64,000 nt of DNA from Nocardia brevicatena NBRC 12119 (GCF_000308495.1 NZ_BAFU01000246.1:1-64000), one strand, 5' to 3'; counted from the stretch's first letter, positions 17,566 to 27,147 are shown. Notes: generated by a model from the letters alone, not told the origin. Translations and numbers: made by a program.

Positions 17566-18228
17566 TCAGGGTTCGATCAGGCCGACGCGAATGGCATAGC
17601 GCGTCAGCGCCAACCGGTCGCGCAGGCCCAGTTTCTGCAGGATATTGGCGCGATGCCGATCAACGGTCTTGACGCTGATGTACAGGGTGTCGGCGATATC
17701 CCGCGCCGAGTACCCCTCGGCGATGAGCTTGAGCACCTCTTCCTCGCGGGGAGTGAGGACACTGTCCGGCGGCGTGTCGCCGGCCTGGGCGCGGTGCAGC
17801 CATTCCCGGATCAGCGAGGTCACCGCACCCGGATAGAGGAACGGCTCTCCCCGCAACGTCGCACGGCACGCCTCGAGCAGATCGCGGTCGGCCACGGATT
17901 TGAGTACATAGCCGGAGGCGCCGGCCCTGAGGGATTCGAAGAAATACTGCTCGTTGTCATACATCGACAGCATCAGCACCCGTATATCGGGATGCGCCCG
18001 GTTGATTTCCCGGGCTGCCTGGATACCCGTCATCCGTGGCATGGCGATATCCAGAATCACCAGATCGATCGGGGTCTCGTTCACTTGTTGGACAGCGTCG
18101 TAACCGTTGGCGGCCTCGGCGACCACGGTGAGATCGGGTTCGGCGTCGATGATCATCCGCAGTCCCGCGCGGACCAGCGTGTGATCGTCGGCCAACAGGA
18201 TACGCGCGGGCGATGCCGGACTGCTCAT
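17566..18228 (-). CDS. NarL/FixJ-family response regulator
   Basis: 220 residues. The receiver domain (1-125) has ILLADDHTLVRAGL, the phospho-acceptor Asp in DLVILDIAMPRMTGIQ, Ser/Thr in VLMLSMYD and Lys in GYVLKSV. The C-terminal LuxR-type HTH (155-220) reads LTPREEEVLKLIAEGYSARD and VKTVDRHRANILQKL. Its ATG overlaps the kinase stop by 4 bases (ATGA), so it is translationally coupled to the histidine kinase. Probable targets are its own operon and the divergent transporter operon at 19.4-21.5 kb, inferred from position. Confidence 0.9.
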   Translation of the reverse strand: MSSPASPARILLADDHTLVRAGLRMIIDAEPDLTVVAEAANGYDAVQQVNETPIDLVILDIAMPRMTGIQAAREINRAHPDIRVLMLSMYDNEQYFFESLRAGASGYVLKSVADRDLLEACRATLRGEPFLYPGAVTSLIREWLHRAQAGDTPPDSVLTPREEEVLKLIAEGYSARDIADTLYISVKTVDRHRANILQKLGLRDRLALTRYAIRVGLIEP

Positions 18229-19274
18229 GGTCGGCTCCGTGGGCCTTTTCGCGGAACGGTCAATTCGACGACGGTGCCCCGACCGGGTGCCGAATCGATG
18301 GCGAGGACGGCGTCGACGAGTAGCGCACGCTCCCGCATACCGCGGATACCGGCCCCATCGGTGACGACACCGCCGCGGCCGTCGTCACTCACCCGCAGGA
18401 CGAGACGGTTCTCGTCGATGCGCAGAACGAGCCGGGCGCGGCGGGCCTGGGCATGGCGGACGATATTGGTCAGCGCCTCCTGCGCGACGCGGTAACAGAC
18501 CAGCTCGATATTCGGGGCCAGGCGGGGCAGGGTGCGGTCGATATCGCGGGTGATCTCGAGGCCGCCCGTGGCGGCGAATTCGCTGCACAGCTCGCTCAGG
18601 GCGCTGTGCAATCCGAGATCGTCGAGGATATCGGGCCGCAGCCGGCGGGCGATACCGCGAACCTCGTCCATACAGGACCGCACGGTTTCCTGGGCGTTGC
18701 GCAGATCGTCGATCACCTCGGCGGGAGCCTTGTCGACGGCGCGCTTCATCGACAGCAGTGCCACGGTGAGGCTTTGGCCGATCTCATCGTGCAGTTCCCG
18801 GGCGATACGTCGGCGTTCGCCTTCCTGAGCGGCCAGAGCCGAGGCGCTGGCGGTGGTCCGCTCGGATTCGAGCCGGTCGACCATCGCGTTGAAAGTATCG
18901 ATCAGATGGGCGAGATCGCCCTGGGCGGGACTGTCCAGGCGTCCGCTGCGGCGCAACGGATCCACCCGCTGCATCGAGGCGATCAGGGCGCCCAGCGGGG
19001 CCAGGCTCGAGCGCAGCAGCAGCGCGTTCGCGGCCAGGATCACCGCCAAACCGACCACCAGCACCGGGATCTCGGCGACCCGGACCCGGGCGGACACCGT
19101 CGCCGGGGAGAGAGCCAACACCAGCGTGCCCAGGGTGAATACCGATCCGTTGATCAGGAAGATCCGTCGGAACAACATATCGGCCGGTGTTCGGGTGTGC
19201 CGCCGAAGGAGCCCGCCACCGCTCGCGGAACGGTCCATTCTGCCAGTCTGGCCGCCGGAGCCGATGGTGTCCAT
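18225..19274 (-). CDS. two-component sensor histidine kinase (HisKA_3 type)
   Basis: About 350 residues from the ATG at 19274; a frame-open extension to 19385 exists but reads non-protein-like. Two membrane segments flank a very short outer loop (IFLINGSVFTLGTLVLALS; IPVLVVGLAVILAANALLL). A HAMP-like linker and the dimerisation helix follow, with the phospho-His in ERRRIARELHDEIGQSL, then an HATPase with RVAQEALTNIVRHAQ (N box) and LRVSDDGRGGV (G box). It pairs with the coupled response regulator. The signal is probably sensed in or near the membrane because there is no large external domain. Confidence 0.88.
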   Translation of the reverse strand: MDTIGSGGQTGRMDRSASGGGLLRRHTRTPADMLFRRIFLINGSVFTLGTLVLALSPATVSARVRVAEIPVLVVGLAVILAANALLLRSSLAPLGALIASMQRVDPLRRSGRLDSPAQGDLAHLIDTFNAMVDRLESERTTASASALAAQEGERRRIARELHDEIGQSLTVALLSMKRAVDKAPAEVIDDLRNAQETVRSCMDEVRGIARRLRPDILDDLGLHSALSELCSEFAATGGLEITRDIDRTLPRLAPNIELVCYRVAQEALTNIVRHAQARRARLVLRIDENRLVLRVSDDGRGGVVTDGAGIRGMRERALLVDAVLAIDSAPGRGTVVELTVPRKGPRSRP

Positions 19275-19415
19275 GAGGTCTGTCACCCATGTGGACAGCC
19301 GGTCACTACACACCGCGCCCGGCCGGAAATGGGTGTTCGCGCCGATAGTGGGTGACCCCGCCACGAACCAGACTGGTGATCGCAACGGTTCGAGCAGGTC
19401 GCGGGAGGAGTTCGA

Positions 19416-19694
19416 GTGATGGACATCGACCGCAGGACGGTTCCCGGCCGGGGCGTTCTACACCACTTCCGGACCCGCGCGGGCGGGCGCTTCGCCCTGT
19501 TCACCACCGGTAACCGCAAACAGTTGTTCGTCTACGACGGGCAGCCGCGCGATGAACCATCCCAGACCATCGCCCTGGAACCCGACGAAGCCGACCAGGT
19601 GGCCGAACTCCTGTACAGCGCCCCGCTACGGGACCGGGTGACCCGTCTGGAACGGCGCCTGGATCGCCTCCTCGACAGACGAGGCCGCCCATGA
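19416..19694 (+). CDS. RCK-N/KhtT-like small regulatory subunit
   Basis: 92 residues from GTG-ATG with GGGAGGAG 6 bases upstream. [28 protein letters not shown] matches the N-terminal domain of KhtT-like cation:proton antiporter regulatory subunits; the usual C-terminal RCK_C (TrkA_C) domain is missing and replaced by a basic helix ([16 protein letters not shown]). It is the first gene of a three-gene operon, overlapping the CBS gene by 4 bases. It probably gates or assembles with the transporter encoded two genes downstream; this is an inference from order. Confidence 0.7.
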   Translation: MMDIDRRTVPGRGVLHHFRTRAGGRFALFTTGNRKQLFVYDGQPRDEPSQTIALEPDEADQVAELLYSAPLRDRVTRLERRLDRLLDRRGRP

Positions 19695-20194
19695 ACATCA
19701 CCCCCCGTTTCCTGCACGCCCACCGAGATACTGTCATGCAAGCACGCGATATCGCGATCCAACTCCCGACCGTTTGTGTCGACGACCCTGTCGCCAAGGC
19801 CATGCGGCTGATGGTGGTGAACCGCCTGCCCGGGATGATCGTCGTCGACGCCGCCGGCCGTCCGGTCGCCGTGCTGCCCGGCACCCAGGTGCTGCGCCTG
19901 GCCATCCCCAGCTCCTACCAGGACGATCCCGCCCTGGTGCGTACCATCGACGAACTCCACGCCGAACTGTTCTGGCACGGGCCCGGCCGCTGGACGGTCG
20001 GCGACTGCCTGCCCGAACGGGCCACCACACCGGCCACCATCGGACCCGAGGCCACGCTGCTCGAAATCGCCGCCCTCATGGCACAGAAACACAGTCCGCT
20101 CGTCGCCGTCGTCGACTCCACCCGTCGCCTGCTCGGCGCCGTCACCCTCGAACGTCTGCTCATCAGCCTGGCCATCGCCGGAAACAACGACTGA
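19691..20194 (+). CDS. CBS-domain-pair protein
   Basis: 167 residues with two CBS repeats. The first spans about residues 15-75 ([40 protein letters not shown]). The second spans 100-160 ([40 protein letters not shown]). CBS pairs bind adenine nucleotides and report energy state. It overlaps the gene before it by 4 bases and lies 13 bases from the transporter, so it is probably a cytosolic nucleotide-sensing regulator of that transporter. Confidence 0.85.
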   Translation: MNITPRFLHAHRDTVMQARDIAIQLPTVCVDDPVAKAMRLMVVNRLPGMIVVDAAGRPVAVLPGTQVLRLAIPSSYQDDPALVRTIDELHAELFWHGPGRWTVGDCLPERATTPATIGPEATLLEIAALMAQKHSPLVAVVDSTRRLLGAVTLERLLISLAIAGNND

Positions 20195-20207
20195 CCGAAC
20201 CGGACGG

Positions 20208-21497
20208 GTGATGACGAGCCAGATAGCCGCGCTGACGATTTTCGTCGGCGCGTTCTGGTTCATCGCCACCGAACGCGCGAACAAGGTCGCCACGGTCCTG
20301 ATTGCGGCCGCGCTGATGGCCGTGACCGGGCTGATTCCCGGCGAAGAGGTCTTCTACAACGCCCATGCGGGCATCGACTGGAATGTCATTTTCCTGTTGC
20401 TGGGCATGATGATCATCGTTGGCGTGGTCAAACAGACCGGACTGTTCGACTATCTCGCCATCTGGGCCGCCAAACGCTCGAAAGGCAACTCGTTCCGGCT
20501 GATGGTCATGCTCATGACCATCACGGCGGTCGCCTCGCCCATCCTCGACAATGTCACCATCATCCTGCTGGTCGCGCCCGTCACCATCGTCGTCTGCGAC
20601 CGGCTGCGTATTCCGGCGCAGCCGTTTCTCATCGCCGAGGTGCTCGCCGCCAATATCGGCGGAGCCGCGACCCTCGTCGGGGATCCGCCGAATATCATCA
20701 TCGGCAGCCGCGCCGGCCTGAGCTTCAACGATTTCCTCGTCCACATGGCGCCGGCGGTGGCCGTCATCTTCGTGCTGTTCGTGGTGTTCACGCGGCTGCT
20801 GTTCCGACGGCACCTGCGCGGCGACGCCGAATATATCGACACCGTCATGGCTCTCCAGGAACGCCGCGCCATCACCGACCCGCGCCTGCTCACCCGCTCC
20901 CTGCTCATCCTGACCGCCGTCGTGATCGGCTTCGCGTTCCACACCGTACTGCACATCGCCCCGTCCGTCGTCGCCCTCCTCGGCGCGGGGGCCATGCTGT
21001 TGGTGTCCGACCTGGACGTCGGAGAGGTGCTGCGCGAAGTCGAATGGAACACCCTGGTCTTCTTCATGGGCCTGTTCGTCATGGTCGCGGGCCTCGTGCA
21101 CACCGGGGTCATCGACCGCATCGGCGGTGCCGCGGTGCGCGCGTTCGGTGACAGTCCGCTGCTCACCTCGGCCGTACTGGTGTTCGGCTCGGCGGTGGTC
21201 GCCGCTTTCATCGACAACATCCCCTATACGACGACCATGGCGCCCGTCGTCGAGGAACTCGTCGCCCAGACCCCGGATCCCACGACCGGCCAGGCGCTGT
21301 GGTGGTCGTTCGCCTTCGGCGCCGACTTCTCCGGCAACGGCACCGCGGTGGCCGCCGGGGCGAATGTCGTGGCACTCGGAATCGCCCGTCGCGCGGGTCA
21401 TCCGGTCACGTTCTGGCAGTTCACGAAATACGGCATCGTCGTCACGGTCCTGTCCACCCTGCTCGCCTGGCTCTACATCCTGTTTCGGTATTTCTGA
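20208..21497 (+). CDS. NhaD/ArsB-type ion transporter
   Basis: About 429 residues with some 11 hydrophobic segments. The ion transporter (IT) superfamily signatures are clear: LLLGMMIIVGVVKQTGLFDY, SPILDNVTIILLVAPV and AATLVGDPPNIIIGSRAG in the first half, the inverted-repeat counterparts AAFIDNIPYTTTMAPVVEE and GADFSGNGTAVAAGANVV in the second. This is the ArsB/NhaD/P-protein fold, which exports arsenite or exchanges Na+ for H+. The RCK-N and CBS partners favour a cation/proton antiporter over an arsenite pump. Starts GTG-ATG; no arsR or arsC nearby. Confidence 0.88.
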   Translation: MMTSQIAALTIFVGAFWFIATERANKVATVLIAAALMAVTGLIPGEEVFYNAHAGIDWNVIFLLLGMMIIVGVVKQTGLFDYLAIWAAKRSKGNSFRLMVMLMTITAVASPILDNVTIILLVAPVTIVVCDRLRIPAQPFLIAEVLAANIGGAATLVGDPPNIIIGSRAGLSFNDFLVHMAPAVAVIFVLFVVFTRLLFRRHLRGDAEYIDTVMALQERRAITDPRLLTRSLLILTAVVIGFAFHTVLHIAPSVVALLGAGAMLLVSDLDVGEVLREVEWNTLVFFMGLFVMVAGLVHTGVIDRIGGAAVRAFGDSPLLTSAVLVFGSAVVAAFIDNIPYTTTMAPVVEELVAQTPDPTTGQALWWSFAFGADFSGNGTAVAAGANVVALGIARRAGHPVTFWQFTKYGIVVTVLSTLLAWLYILFRYF

Positions 21498-21587
21498 ACG
21501 CGACGTCCGATTCGCGCCGGATTCCGCCGTCGGGCCTTGTTGTGATGGATGGCGTAGAACCGCACTTCATGAAAGGAACCGCTCCGT

Positions 21588-21791
21588 TTGGCGAAGGCTC
21601 TCGCCGACACCCCGATCAAGGTCACCTCCATCTGCCCCGGCTGGGTGCAGACCGATCTCGCGCCGGGCAACCGTGAAAATGCGCCCACGTCCCCGGAGTC
21701 GGCGGCCGAGGTGATCCACCGGGCGGCGACCCTGCCCGATTCGGCGCCGTCGGGGACCTTCATCGACGCCGCCGGCAGCGTGCCGTGGTGA
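21588..21791 (+). pseudogene. short-chain dehydrogenase C-terminal fragment
   Basis: About 67 codons reading KALADTPIKVTSICPGWVQT, RENAPTSPESAAEVIHRAAT and PSGTFIDAAGSVPW, the last third of an SDR. The Rossmann and catalytic parts are missing. It faces a monooxygenase fragment on the other strand from 21.8 kb. Confidence 0.6.
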
Positions 21792-21799
21792 CTCCGGTA

Positions 21800-22090
21800 T
21801 CACGGTGACTCCCGCTCCCGGACCACTGAATCGTGGGTCGGGTAGGCAGCGGGTCGGCTCCGAGTGTTCGTATTTCATTCGCCGCCGAGAGCCGCACCAG
21901 GCGGAAGCCCTCCTCGACCATTGCCCGCTCGTAGTCGCGCACCGCCTCCAAGAGCGGGTCACCTCGGTCAATGCGCCGGCGAGGGCTTCCGCATCGCGTA
22001 ACGCGGCGTTCGCGCCCGATCCGGCGGCCGGACTCATGGCGTGGATCGCGCCGCCGAATAAGGTCACGTTCGATGTCGGTCACGGCGGTC
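21800..22090 (-). pseudogene. FAD-dependent monooxygenase C-terminal fragment, frameshifted
   Basis: The minus strand reads VTLFGGAIHAMSPAAGSGAN and AALRDAEALAGALTEV, the GDAAHxxxPxxGxGxN-type FAD motif of class A monooxygenases (here GGAIHAMSPAAGSG). After a frame change it continues LLEAVRDYERAMVEEGFRLV. Only the last ~90 residues remain. Confidence 0.6.
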
Positions 22091-22240
22091 CGGCCCACCC
22101 GGCCCCGCCGCCGAGGCCCTGCGAACCGCTACACAGGAACCCACCGGAGCGGCGCACCGTGCCGTGGGAGGAATCCGGTCGTTCACGGCAGGGAGGCCGT
22201 CAACCGAGAGCGCGACACCGAGCCCACGGCGCGCGTGTGT

Positions 22241-22732
22241 TCAGCGAAGTTCGGTAGTGCCGGTCACTTCGTCGCCTTCGGTCAGGGTGTGGTGGGCACC
22301 GGCGTGGACGAGCCGTTGCGCCGCTGCGTTGTCGGCCGTCGTCACGGCCGTGAGGCGATGGGCGCCCAGGCGGGCGGCGATATCTCGCAGCTGCCCGGCG
22401 ACGACTGTGCCGATACCTCGGCCGCGGTGGGAACGGCCGATCCATATACCCGCTTCCACGGCGTCGCCGTCGGGTTGCAGTCGAGCGGCGCCGACGACTC
22501 GGCCATCGTCGGTGATGAGGTACGTGTGCTCGATCGGTCGAGTGGGGTGAAGGGCGCGGCCACGATGGAATTCCACGAACGCCCGGCGGCGTTCGGGTGT
22601 CCATCCCGGTGGGCCCGCGACGGCCGGCATCACCTCGAGCGGATCGGCGTCCGCTACCGCTGCCTCGAGCAGCGACGGCAGGTTGTCGGTGGTCAGCGGG
22701 ACGAGGGTCACGGAAGGTGGCTGCGCGGTCAT
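22241..22732 (-). CDS. GNAT-family N-acetyltransferase
   Basis: 163 residues from an ATG at 22732. GNAT features are a beta-strand pair (HTYLITDDGRVVGAARLQPD), the acetyl-CoA pyrophosphate loop IGRSHRGRGIGTVVAGQLRD (R/Q-x-x-G-x-G/A) and LTAVTTADNAAAQRLVHAGA for the terminal helix. It matches the RimJ-like subgroup, but the substrate cannot be told. It stands alone between fragments and appears intact. A longer open frame upstream is not protein-like. Confidence 0.8.
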   Translation of the reverse strand: MTAQPPSVTLVPLTTDNLPSLLEAAVADADPLEVMPAVAGPPGWTPERRRAFVEFHRGRALHPTRPIEHTYLITDDGRVVGAARLQPDGDAVEAGIWIGRSHRGRGIGTVVAGQLRDIAARLGAHRLTAVTTADNAAAQRLVHAGAHHTLTEGDEVTGTTELR

Positions 22733-22803
22733 AGCGCCCGACTCTCCCAATGGAAGCGACCTGCGGGCAACCGATTTATCACTCTTGCCATGACCTGCCG
22801 TGC

Positions 22804-23210
22804 TCACGGTCGGGGCCCATCGCGAAAACCATTGGCCGGCAGATCGAAGGCGCGTTCGGCCTCGGCGACGGCGATCGGGTAGCGCTGTGCCGCACTGCGT
22901 CCGGCGACCGGTTCGCGCCGGTTGGCCTCGCTGAGGTTGCGCCGCACCACGATGATGGCCCCGGGCGCCGGTCGCGCGTCCAGATCCCCCGACGGGCCGA
23001 GTGCTTCGGCGAGCGACCTCTCGCCACCGGTGAGGAATTGGGACAGCCGCGCGTTCAGTGTCGGCGTGTCCGGCACCAACCGGTAGCAGTCCAGCACCTC
23101 GGGTAGCTCGCATAGACCGGTGTCGGGTTCGCGGTTGTCCAGACCGGTTCGGAACGCGGCGTGCAGTGCGGCCAAGGGAGTCTGCCCACGTGCCCGGTCC
23201 CGCACCACGC
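22804..23210 (-). pseudogene. TetR-family regulator, ligand-domain fragment only
   Basis: The minus strand reads TPLAALHAAFRTGLDNREPD, GLCELPEVLDCYRLVPDTPT, SQFLTGGERSLAEAL and GAIIVVRRNLSEANRRE, the C-terminal ligand-binding half of an actinobacterial TetR regulator. The N-terminal HTH is absent: at about 23210 the sequence changes to an LLM-oxidoreductase fragment on the opposite strand. It cannot bind DNA. Confidence 0.6.
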
Positions 23211-23494
23211 CGGTACTGCCGGCCACCTCTGGTCCGCTGACCCTGCGCGTCGTGGCCGAACTCGCCGACGGCGCGGTGCCGACGTATCGAGCGCTGCTGG
23301 ACCGAGAGAACGTGTCCGACCCGGTGGACCTGGCCCTCATCGGTGACGAGGAGGTCATGGCCGAGGGGGTGGCCCGCTATGCCGAGGCGGGTGTCGACGA
23401 GTTGATCTTCGGCCTCACCGCGTCGGGATCGCGGCGCGGCGAAGAACGAACCTGGGCACTGTTCGGCGAACTGAGCAGGACCGGGCGCGGCTGA
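23205..23494 (+). pseudogene. LLM-class F420-dependent oxidoreductase, C-terminal fragment
   Basis: Reads LTLRVVAELADGAVPTYRAL, REN-VSDPVDLALIGDEEVM and YAEAGVDELIFGLTASGS, the end of a luciferase-like (LLM) flavin/F420 oxidoreductase. About 85 residues of the usual 300. It is joined head-to-head with the TetR fragment, an abrupt recombination junction. Confidence 0.6.
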
Positions 23495-23569
23495 GCACGA
23501 ACACGATGCCGCGGTGCCGAGCGGCGCCTTCGGGCCGGGTACTCGGTGCGGGAGTCGGTCGGGTTCCCG

Positions 23570-24652
23570 CTACCGTAGTGCCGTACCCCCTCTGCCGCCG
23601 GCGAGTTCGGTGGCGCGTTCGGCGATGGCGGTGCCGAGCTCGGCGGTGGTGCCGGTGCCACCGAGGTCGGGAGTGCGGATATCGCCTTCGGCGAGGACCT
23701 CGCAGACGGCGCGGTCGACCGCGGCGGCGGCGTCGGACTCGCCGAGATGTTCGAGCATCATCGCGGCGGCGAGGATTTGGGCGACGGGATTGGCGATGCC
23801 CTGGCCGGCGATATCGGGGGCGCTGCCGTGCACGGCCTCGAACATCGAGGGGGCGTCACGCTGCGGGTTGATATTGCCGGAAGGGGCGAGACCGAGGCCA
23901 CCGGTGACGGCGGCGGCGAGGTCGGAGAGGATATCGCCGAACAGGTTCGAACCGACGATCACGTCGAGCCGGTCGGGGTGCAGCACGATCTCGGCGGCCA
24001 GCGCGTCCACGTGCATCTGCCGTGTCCGCACATCGGGGTAGTCGGCGGCTATCCGGTCGAAGACACTGTCCCAGTACGGCATCGAGTGGATGAGGCCGTT
24101 CGATTTGGTGGCCGAGCACAGCCGCCCGGTGCGCTCCCGGGCCCGCTCGAACGCGTAGCGGATGATGCGCTCGCAGCCTGCCCGGGTGAATACCGACTCC
24201 TGCAGTACGAACTCCTCGGGCCGCCCCGGGTTGTGGATGCCGCCGATCTCGGAGTATTCACCCTCGGAGTTCTCCCGCACGATGAGAATGTCGAGGTCGT
24301 CGGCTGTGCGGCCGCGCAGCGCGGATTCGATGCCGGGCAGCAGCCGCACCGGCCGCAGGTTCACGTATTGGCCGAACGCCCGCCGTAGCGGAATCAACAG
24401 ACCCCACAGCGAGATATGGTCGGGCACACCCGGAAAGCCCACGGCGCCCAGTAGGATCGCGTCGAATCCGGCGAGCCGTTCGGCTCCGTCCGGCGGCATC
24501 ATCGTCCCGGTGCGCAGGTACTGCTCGCAGGACCAGTCGAATTCGGTCCACTCGATACCCGCTAGCACCGCGTCGAGCACTGTGACCGCCTCGGCGGTCA
24601 CATCGACGCCGATGCCGTCGCCGGGAATGGTCGCTATGCGGTAGGTGCTCAC
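23570..24652 (-). CDS. tartrate/D-malate dehydrogenase-type decarboxylating dehydrogenase
   Basis: 360 residues, a full beta-decarboxylating dehydrogenase of the isopropylmalate/isocitrate family: [94 protein letters not shown] and [20 protein letters not shown]. The DHISLWGLL segment and the lack of an IPMDH-type SRxP loop fit tartrate dehydrogenase/D-malate decarboxylase. It overlaps the aldehyde dehydrogenase stop by 4 bases, so the two are co-translated and probably work in one dicarboxylate route. NAD-dependent; cytosolic. Confidence 0.85.
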   Translation of the reverse strand: MSTYRIATIPGDGIGVDVTAEAVTVLDAVLAGIEWTEFDWSCEQYLRTGTMMPPDGAERLAGFDAILLGAVGFPGVPDHISLWGLLIPLRRAFGQYVNLRPVRLLPGIESALRGRTADDLDILIVRENSEGEYSEIGGIHNPGRPEEFVLQESVFTRAGCERIIRYAFERARERTGRLCSATKSNGLIHSMPYWDSVFDRIAADYPDVRTRQMHVDALAAEIVLHPDRLDVIVGSNLFGDILSDLAAAVTGGLGLAPSGNINPQRDAPSMFEAVHGSAPDIAGQGIANPVAQILAAAMMLEHLGESDAAAAVDRAVCEVLAEGDIRTPDLGGTGTTAELGTAIAERATELAGGRGGTALR

Positions 24653-26121
24653 AGCCGTACTCCGATGTACTTGGTTTCCAGGAACTCGTCGATGCCGGCG
24701 AGCCCGCCTTCGCGGCCGAGCCCGGATTCCTTGACGCCCCCGAACGGCGCGGCCGGGTTGGACACCACCCCCTGATTCAGCCCAACCATGCCGGTTTCGA
24801 GCGCCTCACACACGCGCAGCCCGCGCCGCAGGCTTTCGGTGAATACATAGCCCACCAGGCCATAGGGGGTGTCGTTGGCGCGCGTCACGGCCTCGTCCTC
24901 GGTGTCGAAGGCGGTGAGACAGGCGACCGGGCCGAAGATCTCGGTGCGGCACATCCGCGCGTCATCCGGCACATCGACGAGGACTGTCGCGGGATAGAAG
25001 TTCCCGGGCCCCTCGATGGGCTCGCCGCCGAGTAGCACTCGTGCCCCGCGCGCCCGGGCGTCGGCCACCAGGTGGGTCACCTTCGTCACGGCATCCGCAT
25101 CGATCAGCGGGCCCACGACGACGCCCGGTTCGGTGCCTCGGCCCAGGGGCAGCGCTCCCATGCGCGCCGTGAGCCGTTCGGCGAAATCGTCGAGCACACC
25201 GCGCTGCACGAAGATCCGGTTGGCCGCCGTGCACGCCTGCCCGATATTGCGCATCTTCGCTGCCAGCGCGCCCTCCACGGCCGCGTCGAGGTCGGCGTCG
25301 TCGAAGACGAGGAACGGGGCGTTGCCACCCAGCTCCATGGAGGTGCGCATAACCGTCCTCGCGCACTGTTCCAGCAGCTTCTTGCCGACGGCCGTGGACC
25401 CGGTGAACGACAGTTTGCGCGAGCGCTCGTCGAGGATCACGGGGGTCATCAGCGCGCCCGGGTCGGAGGTGGTGACGACGTTCACCACACCCGCCGGTAC
25501 TCCTGCCTCATGCAGGATCTCGGCCAGCGCCAGCGTGCACAGTGGTGTCTGCTCGGCGGGCTTCACCACACAGGTACACCCGGCGGCCAGTGCCGGTCCG
25601 ATCTTGCGGGTGCCCATCGCCATCGGGAAGTTCCACGGGGTGATCAGCAGGCTCGGGCCCACCGGCTGCCGCGTCACCAGGAACCGGGATCCTCCCCCCG
25701 GCGCGGTCATGTATCCGCCGTCGAGGCGTACGGCCTCCTCGGCGAACCAGCGGAAGAACTCCGCGGCATAGGCGATCTCACCCCGTGCCTCGGCCAGCGG
25801 TTTGCCCATCTCCAAGGTTGCGATCAACGCCAGCCGGTCGGCGTCGGCGAGCAGCATCCGATGCGCGCGCATCAGGATGTCGCTGCGCTCACGCGGCGGC
25901 GTGCGCGCCCAGTTGTCCTGGGCGGTCGCTGCCGCCTCGAGAGCGGCCAATCCGTCGTCCGGCCCCGCGTCGGCCACCTCGCACAGCGGCTGCCCGGTGG
26001 CCGGATCCACCACCGGCATGGTTTTCGCCGCCGCGCGCCACCGACCGTCGATGTAAAGCCCCGTGGGCACACTGGCGACAGCGGTCAACTCGGTCTGTGT
26101 GAGCGCGGTTTCGGTGAGCAT
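24649..26121 (-). CDS. NAD(P)-dependent aldehyde dehydrogenase (succinate-semialdehyde dehydrogenase type)
   Basis: 490 residues from an ATG with an AGGAGGA site; an in-frame ATG 39 bases earlier lacks one. Aldehyde dehydrogenase landmarks: ITPWNFPMAMGTRKIGPALA, LSFTGSTAVGKKLLEQCA, general base Glu in SMELGGNAPFLVF, nucleophile Cys in NIGQACTAANRIFV, and FGPVACLTAF plus GLNQGVVSNPAAPFGGVKES near the end. The last two and the overall match favour the GabD/succinate-semialdehyde subgroup. First gene of an operon with the tartrate dehydrogenase-like gene, which suggests a joint role in C4 dicarboxylate metabolism. Confidence 0.88.
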   Translation of the reverse strand: MLTETALTQTELTAVASVPTGLYIDGRWRAAAKTMPVVDPATGQPLCEVADAGPDDGLAALEAAATAQDNWARTPPRERSDILMRAHRMLLADADRLALIATLEMGKPLAEARGEIAYAAEFFRWFAEEAVRLDGGYMTAPGGGSRFLVTRQPVGPSLLITPWNFPMAMGTRKIGPALAAGCTCVVKPAEQTPLCTLALAEILHEAGVPAGVVNVVTTSDPGALMTPVILDERSRKLSFTGSTAVGKKLLEQCARTVMRTSMELGGNAPFLVFDDADLDAAVEGALAAKMRNIGQACTAANRIFVQRGVLDDFAERLTARMGALPLGRGTEPGVVVGPLIDADAVTKVTHLVADARARGARVLLGGEPIEGPGNFYPATVLVDVPDDARMCRTEIFGPVACLTAFDTEDEAVTRANDTPYGLVGYVFTESLRRGLRVCEALETGMVGLNQGVVSNPAAPFGGVKESGLGREGGLAGIDEFLETKYIGVRL

Positions 26122-26365
26122 GACGATTCCTCCTGCGGCGGTCGGTATCAGCTGTTTCACCGCATACCGTGCATATTGTCGACAATCCTACAATAGCTGT
26201 GGCGGTCGAGTAGTCGTCAACTCCCGTGGCTCCGGCGCATATGGTCTCCGGTGGTACTCACGGCCCACGCCAGAGGGGGTCAGAGGCAGGTGCGGTGGCG
26301 CAGAGCCCACACAACTTCGTGGCCCGGCCGGGGCGGCACGTGCAGGCCGGTAATCGAAGGACCGG
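26122..26365. promoter_or_regulatory. upstream region of the aldehyde/tartrate dehydrogenase operon
   Basis: Includes GCATATTGTCGACAATCC at about 26170-26187, whose core ATTGTCGACAAT is a perfect 12-base palindrome (26174-26185), a good candidate GntR/LacI-type operator for the leftward operon. No gene seen. Confidence 0.5.
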
Positions 26366-26770
26366 TCACCGGTTCGGAGTGAGGAGAGGTTTGAGATCGA
26401 GGATAGGGGTGCCGTTCAGGGCTTCGAGATTGCGGACGTGGACGCGGGCTCCGCTGATGGCGAGGACGTGGATATGGTGCAGGCCGATGGGGTTGGGCCG
26501 ATGTGGTGCCCGGGTGGCGAAAACCCCGGTGAGCGCGCGGGTCGCGTCGCCGCGTGGGTGGATCATGAGGGTGTCGCGGTCGGCGCGGTCGAGCCAGGTG
26601 AGCAATATGAGTTCCATGCCGGAAGTGATGCCGTCCAGTGCCCGGGTATAGCGGTCGTCGAGAACCAGCCAGGCCTCCGGGGCTCCTTCGTCGGGCTGCC
26701 GCGGTGCCGTACCGAGATCGGTGAGCTCGGATTCGACATGTCCGATCGGGTACAGCAGGTAATTCGTCAC
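26366..26770 (-). CDS. trmO: tRNA (t6A37) N6-methyltransferase TrmO family
   Basis: 134 residues from a GTG with a GAGAAAGAGAA purine run upstream. It has the beta-barrel TrmO (TsaA/YaeB) signature: LYPIGHVESEL at the start, ILLTWLDRADR, and the SAM-site motif RAPHRPNPIGLHHIHV, ending VRNLEALNGTPILDLKPLLT. TrmO methylates N6-threonylcarbamoyladenosine at position 37 of certain tRNAs. The protein is shorter than the E. coli enzyme, which carries a C-terminal extension, as is usual for actinobacterial and archaeal forms. Stands alone; intact. Confidence 0.85.
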   Translation of the reverse strand: MTNYLLYPIGHVESELTDLGTAPRQPDEGAPEAWLVLDDRYTRALDGITSGMELILLTWLDRADRDTLMIHPRGDATRALTGVFATRAPHRPNPIGLHHIHVLAISGARVHVRNLEALNGTPILDLKPLLTPNR

Positions 26771-27147
26771 GATGTGCGATTCTCTTTCTCTTCGGTCCCT
26801 GCCGTGCGCTCCATGCGTCGGGTCGGTGGGTCCTGGTGGTGAAGATCTTGGCATGGTTCCGGGCCCATCGAGTTCTCAGGCGCAGACCGCGGGCCGATCG
26901 ACTCGCCGCACGCTCGATAGCGCCGGGTTCGCCGACGGCCGCCGGCTCCTTGGTATGGGCGTCGACTCGGTAGCCACGGCCGTTGAACCGACCGGTGCCG
27001 CTGTACTGGGGTCGTCGGCAATGACAGCGTGATTGCCGGCCGCACGTTGGCGAACCGTTTGCCGAGCTCGACGCCGAGATCATCGGAGCCCGCACGCCGT
27101 CGCACAGGGCTTCCGGTATGGGCGGGGGCGTTCCGGTGGGTAAGAGG
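26771..27147. other. 380 bases without a recognisable gene
   Basis: High-GC sequence with overlapping short frames, mostly Arg-rich on the minus strand (suggesting wrong-frame translation of old coding DNA). No family match, hairpin or promoter stood out. Confidence 0.4.

Noticed and set aside
20163-21401. Long minus-strand frame rich in Asp, His and Gly opposite the NhaD/ArsB gene
   Set aside because: It is the shadow of the transporter gene; composition is typical of antisense translation and no family is matched.
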